A DNA stretch of 14,094 bases, taken from Ichthyophonus hoferi (taxonomy: Eukaryota > Opisthokonta > Ichthyosporea > Ichthyophonida > Ichthyophonidae). The DNA lies in NCBI GenBank assembly GCA_002751075.1, contig NAOQ01000105.1, positions 50,943-65,036 on the forward strand, given 5' to 3'. This document shows positions 12,501 to 14,094 of this stretch, one piece after another (within the stretch, counting starts at the first letter, position 1; every line of letters starts with the position of its first letter). The notes below the pieces were generated by a model. The model was not told where the DNA came from. It did no database searches and saw only the letters and a program-made list of their open reading frames with translations. A program made the translations under genes and the position numbers.

Positions 12501-13843
12501 TACAGGCAATCACATGCATCTCGTACCAGTGCCTACCTCATATCATACAACCCCTGGGGGAGCCATTTGTAGGTATGATATATTTGCACACCAATCACAT
12601 GTATATAATACTATATAACTGTATTATTATAATCCCGCATACTTATAATTTATTTATACCCCAATCACGTGATACATTATAATATACAATCTTACAGTCC
12701 TTTTTGTTATAATGCCATATAGTCACTGTTTGCTTGCCCTCCAATCACAATTCATCTTTAAAATGGTTCTCTTTAAACAAAGCCCACTATTGATGGACCA
12801 CAACCCACTTATATTCGGTAAACACGACCATTAACTACCTAAGACAATCTGATTGGTTCAGCTTAAATACATAATTTCCTTCAATCCAATCAATTATTAA
12901 TATTATCTTCTTTAATACAGCTATATATAACCCCATCTAGATCAAAAACTATTGGGTTAAGTCAATCACACGCCATAAGAGTTACTATAGCAACTGATTA
13001 CTCATTGGCTTATTGTAGACTAAACAATGCAAGTCAATCTGAATAATAAGTATTTTTAAAATGCATTCCTTATTGGTCTATAATTTTTAACGACACATTG
13101 CCAGGGGGTGGGGGAGTGCATATACTAACGAATAATCAATCATCCTCTATTTCTCCATAACAACAGCATCCACCATCACCAACTATGAAAAAGGAAAAAA
13201 ACAAGGGCCGCCTCCCAGTTGCTAACCAATGAAATAAAGCAATTAAAGTATAAATAAATGGCTTACCAGATTTATTGGGCGGTAAAGCCTCGTTGGAAGG
13301 TTCAATTACATCACGAGGAGATTGAGAGGAGATCGGATCTGCGATTGGTTCACTACCAAACCGAGTAGTAAAGGGGTGCGTGTGCGATCTGGTGGGCTTG
13401 GTACGGGGTTGTGGGGGAGGAGGCACCTCTGATTCGCTGAGCCGTTTCATATCATCCACAACACCCTATATATATATATATATATAGTAGGTATTAATAT
13501 TAGCCAATTAACGAGAGTACTAGTTATACTCTATTATGCTCTTAACTTTGATTTTTAATATTATTGCATTTTAAAACATATACATTTATTTATAAATATA
13601 GATAGCTTCATATGCATATATACACATATATCTGTATGTATAGATAGATACACCTTTATCTCCTCCTCCCTCCTTCTCCTTCTCTCTCTCCCTCACCTCT
13701 CTTCGTAGACGGTCCCTAAACATATCAGGTAGTTTGGTCATCAGTAATTCAGTGAGCTGGATGCCATTGGTTACTAGTCTGATATCACTGGACCCTAACA
13801 TAGTGCTGCAGATACCAGCCAAGGGTAGATCGCTAAGGAGAGT
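122..13843 (-). CDS. TRIP12: TRIP12/UPL3-like HECT E3 ubiquitin ligase, partial (19 exons)
   Basis: Partial multi-exon host gene. TRIP12/UPL3/Ufd4 ligases take ubiquitin from an E2 onto a HECT cysteine and pass it to substrates, for example in the ubiquitin-fusion-degradation pathway; TRIP12 is mainly nuclear. Exons (sense order): 13843-13697, 13465-13267, 12234-12133, 11736-11347, 10662-10607, 9914-9840, 8772-8647, 7055-6944, 6186-6121, 5836-5783, 5249-5121, 4494-4320, 3883-3778, 3201-3029, 2794-2695, 2118-2061, 1453-1365, 731-567, 230-122. All introns are GT-AG and all phases match. Conserved blocks in the family order are an ARM end, the middle region, an acidic linker, the pre-HECT region and the HECT N-lobe. 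The N-terminus and the catalytic Cys lie outside the window. The WWE domain of animal TRIP12 would lie upstream, so TRIP12 versus UPL3 type cannot be settled from domain content. Family assignment rests on remembered sequences, not a search. Confidence 0.93.
231..566 (-). other. Intron 18 (336 nt)
   Basis: GT-AG intron between exons 18 and 19. About a third is a (CA)n run followed by imperfect CATA/TATA repeats (405-521). The short plus-strand ORF across these repeats is low-complexity and not a gene. Confidence 0.85.
405..521. repeat. CA dinucleotide and CATA-type microsatellite
   Basis: (AC)n at 405-422, then an imperfect tetranucleotide series of ACATACAT and CTATATAC units. Confidence 0.9.
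567..731 (-). CDS. TRIP12: Exon 18: HECT N-lobe start
   Basis: 55 codons, phase 0 both ends. After a short Gly-rich loop it reads [20 protein letters not shown] and then [11 protein letters not shown]. This matches UPL3 QKVRVSRNRILDSAAKVME...KAVLEVEY and TRIP12 KRTVNREELLKQAESVM...RAMLEIQY. Donor GAG|GTAAGG, acceptor AATTATAG. Confidence 0.95.
732..1364 (-). other. Intron 17 (633 nt)
   Basis: AT-rich intron between exons 17 and 18. A short motif, GTTTAATACAC...GTATTTAACT, occurs twice (about 902-933 and 1015-1036). A degenerate TATAG-type array lies at 1209-1312. No other structure was seen. Confidence 0.8.
1209..1312. repeat. Degenerate TATAG-type array
   Basis: Imperfect units of GTATA/ATATAATA with TAGTATAGTATAACATAGTGTAG. 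Same family as the arrays at 3229, 3484, 4627, 6812 and 9561. Confidence 0.7.
1365..1453 (-). CDS. TRIP12: Exon 17: '[11 protein letters not shown]' start of HECT region
   Basis: 89 nt (two bases plus 29 codons). It encodes [20 protein letters not shown] and then TARALTILQ, matching [25 protein letters not shown] of TRIP12 and the FGLSRALNRLQ part of UPL3. The acceptor CACCCCTCGCTCCCTAG has a good pyrimidine tract; donor CAG|GTAGGT. Confidence 0.95.
1454..2060 (-). other. Intron 16 (607 nt)
   Basis: GT-AG intron between exons 16 and 17. The sense 5' half is almost wholly a pentanucleotide-type array (1781-2060). The rest is unique AT-rich sequence with one CCAATCA (1481) and one TGATTGG (1651). 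Confidence 0.85.
1781..2060. repeat. CAATA/ATACA pentanucleotide array
   Basis: About 280 nt of imperfect AATACA, ATACTATAC and CACTACA units. On the gene's sense strand it reads GTATTGTA-like, and it begins at the exon 16 donor with no gap. Confidence 0.92.
2061..2118 (-). CDS. TRIP12: Exon 16: 'DPxSV...FPDWC' block
   Basis: 58 nt. It encodes [19 protein letters not shown], matching DPLVIMTGNIPTWLTELGK of TRIP12 and ALALCSGSLPSWCYQLTK of UPL3. It is too short to find by ORF length but is fixed by the flanking phases. Acceptor CATCCTAG; donor G|GTATTG, which is also the first unit of the adjacent pentanucleotide array. Confidence 0.92.
2119..2694 (-). other. Intron 15 (576 nt)
   Basis: GT-AG intron between exons 15 and 16. 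It holds GATAA and GATA repeats next to the exon 15 donor (2515-2545, 2636-2686) and otherwise featureless AT-rich sequence. Confidence 0.8.
2636..2686. repeat. GATA microsatellite
   Basis: About six clean GATA units followed by AAATAAATAGATAGA, only a few bases from the exon 15 donor. Confidence 0.9.
2695..2794 (-). CDS. TRIP12: Exon 15: 'EFxNxKxTAKxxRQL' block
   Basis: 100 nt (one base plus 33 codons). It contains [18 protein letters not shown], close to human SEFINSKLTAKANRQLQ. I considered an internal 36-nt intron ending at GAATTC, but continuous reading gives nearly the human spacing between the NR and EF motifs, so one exon is preferred. Acceptor GAATTAG, donor GCG|GTAAGA. Confidence 0.93.
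2974..3004. repeat. GA/GAAA purine run
   Basis: (GA)n grading into AAAGAAAAAG, in the 234-nt intron 14 (2795-3028) shortly after the exon 14 donor. On the sense strand it is a pyrimidine run. Confidence 0.85.
3029..3201 (-). CDS. TRIP12: Exon 14: pre-HECT helix ('[18 protein letters not shown]')
   Basis: 57 codons plus two bases. The end, [18 protein letters not shown], matches [20 protein letters not shown] of TRIP12 just before the HECT domain. Acceptor ATCTACAG, donor AG|GTAATT (phase 2). The exon contains one TGATTGG word (plus strand 3121-3127). Confidence 0.9.
3229..3312. repeat. Degenerate TAGTATA array
   Basis: Imperfect ATAGTATAGTAGTATATTAGTATAATC-type units, related to the other pentanucleotide arrays. 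Confidence 0.7.
3484..3690. repeat. TATTG/TATAG pentanucleotide array
   Basis: About 200 nt of GTATTGTATTGTAT and GTATAGTATAG units. It is the reverse complement in type of the array at 1781-2060, so the two lie as inverted copies flanking exons 14-16. Confidence 0.93.
3778..3883 (-). CDS. TRIP12: Exon 13: '[10 protein letters not shown]' block
   Basis: 106 nt. It reads [15 protein letters not shown], corresponding to LGRAGIWTKTHTIWYKP in TRIP12. Donor AAG|GTGTGC (phase 0). Acceptor ATGCAG at the right edge. A TAG at 3856-3858 (exon edge 3855) is also phase-compatible and would remove nine residues, LAGGYEGRR. Confidence 0.85.
3884..4319 (-). other. Intron 12 (436 nt)
   Basis: AT-rich GT-AG intron between exons 12 and 13 with TGATTGG at 3892 and CCAATCA at 4038. 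Repeated AATTAAGTAAGTAATTAA-like sequence lies near 4005-4025. Nothing else was seen. Confidence 0.8.
4320..4494 (-). CDS. TRIP12: Exon 12: linker end and 'LVFSLNG' block
   Basis: 175 nt, starts phase 1, ends phase 2. The first half is polar ([19 protein letters not shown]). The second half, [20 protein letters not shown], matches LQFYINGQLLPYNMTVYQA of TRIP12 and LVFYLDGKKLERSLTLYQA of UPL3. In the family this block lies between the acidic linker and the HECT domain. Donor AA|GTAAGAC is strong; acceptor TTTTATTAG. Confidence 0.94.
4495..5120 (-). other. Intron 11 (626 nt)
   Basis: GT-AG intron between exons 11 and 12, with a short TATAG-type array (4627-4679) and a GATGTAATGTAATG stretch at about 4888. 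The sequence next to the exon 11 donor (4992-5120) stays open in one frame, but the clear donor at 5119-5120 and the exon 12 join argue against coding. Confidence 0.8.
4627..4679. repeat. Short TATAG-type array
   Basis: AGTATAGTGTAGTATAATA-type units; same family and orientation as 3484-3690. Confidence 0.75.
5121..5249 (-). CDS. TRIP12: Exon 11: polar low-complexity linker
   Basis: 129 nt, phase 1 at both ends. It encodes [13 protein letters not shown], then a Ser/His/Pro-rich part ([13 protein letters not shown]), then LSTET. Acceptor TGCCCTACAG, donor G|GTAATG. There is no recognised fold; it is a disordered spacer between the acidic stretch and the next conserved block. Confidence 0.85.
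5250..5782 (-). other. Intron 10 (533 nt)
   Basis: AT-rich GT-AG intron between exons 10 and 11. One TGATTGG (5387) and a short TA run (5430-5438) were seen; no larger repeat or reading frame of interest. Confidence 0.8.
5783..5836 (-). CDS. TRIP12: Exon 10: acidic micro-exon
   Basis: 54 nt, phase 1 at both ends (cassette-like). It encodes [17 protein letters not shown]. Acceptor TACCCACCAG, donor C|GTACGT. It carries a perfect TGACGTCA palindrome at 5790-5797 inside the VVTSS codons, probably by chance. An earlier GTGACG donor is possible but breaks the phase with exon 11. Confidence 0.82.
6121..6186 (-). CDS. TRIP12: Exon 9: acidic linker
   Basis: 66 nt, phase 1 at both ends, so a cassette whose loss would keep the frame. 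It encodes [20 protein letters not shown], the counterpart of the acidic DDEDSDDDGSDEE stretch in TRIP12. Acceptor CTATCACAG, donor T|GTAAGG. Confidence 0.88.
6187..6943 (-). other. Intron 8 (757 nt)
   Basis: GT-AG intron between exons 8 and 9. It holds four TGATTGG/CCAATCA words (6200, 6341, 6407, 6576), a G-rich patch at 6610-6640, TA runs at 6743-6762 and 6909-6924, and a TATAG array at 6812-6884. Confidence 0.8.
6812..6884. repeat. TATAG-type array
   Basis: GAGTATAGTATAGTATGG and CAGTATAGTATAGTATAG units with interruptions, in intron 8. Confidence 0.85.
6944..7055 (-). CDS. TRIP12: Exon 8: '[15 protein letters not shown]' block
   Basis: 37 codons plus one base. [20 protein letters not shown] is very close to the UPL3 block around SSNIVLIDPLASLAAVEDFLW and to TRIP12 KIDPLALVQAIERYL. 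The acceptor CCAATAG follows a C/T-rich tract; the donor G|GTTTGT is phase 1. It joins exon 9 to start the acidic linker (DGDEPDD). Confidence 0.94.
7056..8646 (-). other. Intron 7 (1,591 nt, longest)
   Basis: GT-AG intron between exons 7 and 8. UPL3 and TRIP12 alignment is continuous across it, so no exon is missing. It contains one copy of the duplicated element (about 7234-7700). An 81-codon minus-strand ORF at 7545-7790 overlaps that copy and looks non-coding. The 7800-8640 part is unique AT-rich sequence. Confidence 0.85.
7234..7700. repeat. Dispersed intronic repeat, copy A
   Basis: Aligns in direct orientation with 12596-13065 over ~470 nt, at roughly 70-75% identity by eye, with a 35-nt identical core at 7485-7519. 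It includes TGATTGG/CCAATCA words and an X-box-like palindrome at 7618-7631. No terminal inverted repeats, target-site duplication or coding potential was seen; its class is unknown. Confidence 0.85.
8647..8772 (-). CDS. TRIP12: Exon 7: middle region (VKVHD/RLVR block)
   Basis: 42 codons, phase 0 both ends. It starts [14 protein letters not shown], matching the TRIP12 VKVHDFPSG block, and ends VRLVRDANQ, close to plant UPL3 (KLRLCRAQGE). Donor CAG|GTAGGT; acceptor GTGCAG|CGG. The frame is open for a further 47 nt upstream (to 8819), but the acceptor there would be out of phase with exon 6, and the exon 6-7 join at 8772 restores the family motif exactly. Confidence 0.9.
8773..9839 (-). other. 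Intron 6 (1,067 nt)
   Basis: GT-AG intron between exons 6 and 7. Mostly unique AT-rich sequence; near the exon 6 donor it holds a composite microsatellite (9529-9670). A possible 37-nt exon at 9104-9140 was examined and rejected. Confidence 0.8.
9529..9670. repeat. Composite AC / AT / TATAG / AATA microsatellite
   Basis: Consecutive blocks of (AC)n, (AT)n, TATAG-type units (9561-9592), then AATAAAATAAAATA and ATATAATA units. Confidence 0.9.
9840..9914 (-). CDS. TRIP12: Exon 6: middle region helix
   Basis: 25 codons, phase 0 at both ends; acceptor ATGCAG, donor GAG|GTAAGG. It ends [14 protein letters not shown], which joins exon 7 RYKVAVHE to give the family block KLxxxLxxxExxxVxVH (human KMNNCLSQMEQFPVKVHD). 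Confidence 0.9.
10013..10062. repeat. GTAT tetranucleotide and AT microsatellite
   Basis: About six TATG units followed by a (TA)n run. Confidence 0.9.
10355..10435. repeat. AAT-type trinucleotide repeat
   Basis: Imperfect AATAATAGTAATATTAACAATCATAATAAC units ending in clean (AAT)n. Confidence 0.85.
10607..10662 (-). CDS. TRIP12: Exon 5: short helical exon of the middle region
   Basis: A 56-nt exon with a textbook acceptor (TTATTTTCAG) and donor GAG|GTTAGT. It encodes [18 protein letters not shown], matching human TRIP12 ...REIRLKRFLHVFFSS. It starts in phase 1 (Gly shared with exon 4) and ends in phase 0. Confidence 0.9.
10663..11346 (-). other. Intron 4 (684 nt)
   Basis: GT-AG intron between exons 4 and 5. 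It contains a CAATACA-type array (10985-11100); the rest is AT-rich and featureless. Confidence 0.8.
10985..11100. repeat. CAATACA-type pentanucleotide array
   Basis: Imperfect AATACAATACACTGC and CACTACACTATAATAC units, same type and orientation as 1781-2060. Confidence 0.85.
11347..11736 (-). CDS. TRIP12: Exon 4: Ser/Pro/Thr leader plus conserved middle region
   Basis: The secure part is 11347-11604. [15 protein letters not shown] matches the K-W-(V/I)-x-x-(Q/N)-A-x-x-F block of TRIP12 (KWVKEQAHKF) and UPL3. [19 protein letters not shown] matches [20 protein letters not shown]. The donor G|GTGAGA is phase 1 and makes Gly with exon 5. The 5' end is uncertain: the frame stays open far upstream through a very Pro/Ser/Thr-rich, C/T-rich stretch, and AG acceptors in the right phase exist after 11604, 11736 and 11757. 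I drew CCAG|AC at 11736. If the C/T-rich part is really a polypyrimidine tract, the exon starts at 11604. Confidence 0.8.
11737..12132 (-). other. Intron 3 (about 396 nt, both ends uncertain)
   Basis: GT-AG intron between exons 3 and 4. It contains an excellent unused acceptor (CTATTCCTTTTTAG, at 11910-11923) and long pyrimidine stretches on the sense strand. Both borders depend on which of the alternative splice sites of exons 3 and 4 are used. Confidence 0.6.
12133..12234 (-). CDS. TRIP12: Exon 3: lysine-rich linker, two possible donors
   Basis: The acceptor is CTCTGGGTGTAG with a good pyrimidine tract. It encodes [19 protein letters not shown] and, if the longer form is used, a further ESGS-type stretch ending VMVTSQGD. 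There are two in-phase donors 45 nt apart: G|GTAGGT (exon end 12133) and G|GTGAGA (exon end 12178). Both leave phase 1 and are compatible with exon 4. The longer form is drawn because the extra 45 nt are GC-richer, like the other exons; the shorter form is equally allowed. Family members carry a poorly conserved charged linker here. Confidence 0.7.
12271..12485. repeat. ~48-bp minisatellite with nested GTAG microsatellite
   Basis: Four tandem units of about 45-50 nt, each built as GGAAGTATATATATTATAC, then TATA(GGTA)2-5, then GGTTAGTATAA. Unit length varies with the number of internal GGTA tetramers. Confidence 0.9.
12596..13065. repeat. Dispersed intronic repeat, copy B
   Basis: Direct-orientation partner of 7234-7700. 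The identical core is 12847-12881. It has a perfect X-box-type palindrome, GTTACTATAGCAAC, at 12981-12994, followed by CTCATTGGCT at 13001-13010. Confidence 0.85.
13267..13465 (-). CDS. TRIP12: Exon 2: ARM end into proline/serine linker
   Basis: 66 codons plus one base. It starts [13 protein letters not shown] (end of the last ARM helix in the family) and then becomes disordered: a [11 protein letters not shown] stretch with Arg, Thr and His, then SSQSPRD and EALPPNKS. The donor is G|GTAAGCC (phase 1). The acceptor is an unusual pure (TA)n run followed by TATAG rather than a pyrimidine tract. The join to exon 3 makes a Val codon. Confidence 0.88.
13467..13489. repeat. TA dinucleotide run at exon 2 acceptor
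   Basis: A (TA)n run that directly forms the 3' splice site of intron 1 (13466-13696), in place of a pyrimidine tract. Confidence 0.9.
13697..13843 (-). CDS. TRIP12: Exon 1 of window: end of ARM-repeat region
   Basis: 49 codons, phase 0 at both ends; acceptor CCCCAG at 13844-13849, donor GTGAGG. It reads through [16 protein letters not shown], which lines up with LQLAEILLQKLPDIF of human TRIP12. It ends in LRRE, which with the next exon gives [16 protein letters not shown], nearly the same as human RREGVMHQVKHLAES. This is an amphipathic helical armadillo unit, a scaffold for substrate binding. The preceding exon is beyond the window. Confidence 0.92.
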
Positions 13844-14028
13844 CTGGGGACCATAGCAACAGAGGATATAGAACATAGGATGGGTTAGAGGGGTATAGTC
13901 TAGACGTAGTGTGGTTGAAATAACCCTATACTATGGGTGAGGTGGCACAGAAGGGAAGAAAGGAAGGGCATGTAGAGAGGTATAGGGATATGTATAGCGA
14001 GAAAAATGTGGGTCCCAGAGATATGAAG

Positions 14029-14068
<40 letters not shown>

Positions 14069-14094
14069 TAATATAAGTAAAAAAAACTTGTATA
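13844..14094 (-). other. Intron upstream of exon 1 (partial)
   Basis: Sequence between the exon 1 acceptor and the right edge. It has a purine-rich part at 13950-13982 and an AT dinucleotide run at 14032-14066. No coding block matching the family was found. Confidence 0.7.
14032..14066. repeat. AT dinucleotide microsatellite
   Basis: About 17 uninterrupted AT units. Confidence 0.95.

Larger units (their letters stand above)
12235..13266 (-). other. Intron 2 (1,032 nt)
   Basis: GT-AG intron between exons 2 and 3. It is composed mainly of a ~48-bp minisatellite (12271-12485) and copy B of the dispersed repeat (12596-13065). The sequence next to the exon 2 donor is unique. Confidence 0.85.

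Noticed and set aside
1-14094. Viral, LTR or DNA-transposon fossils, tRNA/rRNA genes and CRISPR
   Set aside because: No reverse transcriptase, integrase, transposase, capsid-like or tRNA-like sequence was recognised on either strand; the repeats are microsatellites, minisatellites and the one unclassified ~470-bp element.

Overview
The window is a piece of an AT-rich, intron-rich eukaryotic nuclear genome. Essentially all of it belongs to one host gene on the minus strand: a HECT-type E3 ubiquitin ligase of the TRIP12/UPL3 (yeast Ufd4) class. I reconstructed 19 coding exons by following GT-AG splice sites, reading phase and remembered similarity to human TRIP12 and plant UPL3. Every one of the 18 exon-exon joins is phase-compatible, and together they encode roughly 810 residues. 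The start codon and N-terminus lie to the right of the window. The catalytic part of the HECT domain and the stop codon lie to its left.

Layout in sense order (right to left): an armadillo-repeat end (exons at 13697-13843 and 13267-13465); a low-complexity lysine- and serine/proline-rich linker (12133-12234 and the start of 11347-11736); the conserved middle region shared by TRIP12 and UPL3 (11347-11604, 10607-10662, 9840-9914, 8647-8772, 6944-7055); an acidic and then polar linker cut into very small exons (6121-6186, 5783-5836, 5121-5249); and the pre-HECT and HECT N-lobe region (4320-4494 down to 122-230). The last exon carries the [10 protein letters not shown] signature of the HECT N-lobe. 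The catalytic cysteine is not in the window.

The other ~83% is intron of about 230-1,590 nt apiece. It holds many microsatellites, several degenerate pentanucleotide arrays (TATAG/TATTG and the complement), a ~48-bp minisatellite at 12271-12485, and a ~470-bp sequence present twice in the same orientation (about 7234-7700 and 12596-13065). A striking general feature is the excess of the 7-mer TGATTGG/CCAATCA: I counted 30 copies on the two strands against about 2 expected from base composition, in exons and introns alike.

Organism: high intron density, GT-AG introns, compact genes and AT-rich microsatellite-laden introns fit an early-branching animal such as a sponge, but this is a guess; only 'intron-rich eukaryote' is secure. 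I see no convincing gene on the plus strand, no RNA gene, no CRISPR and no recognisable autonomous transposon or viral fossil.
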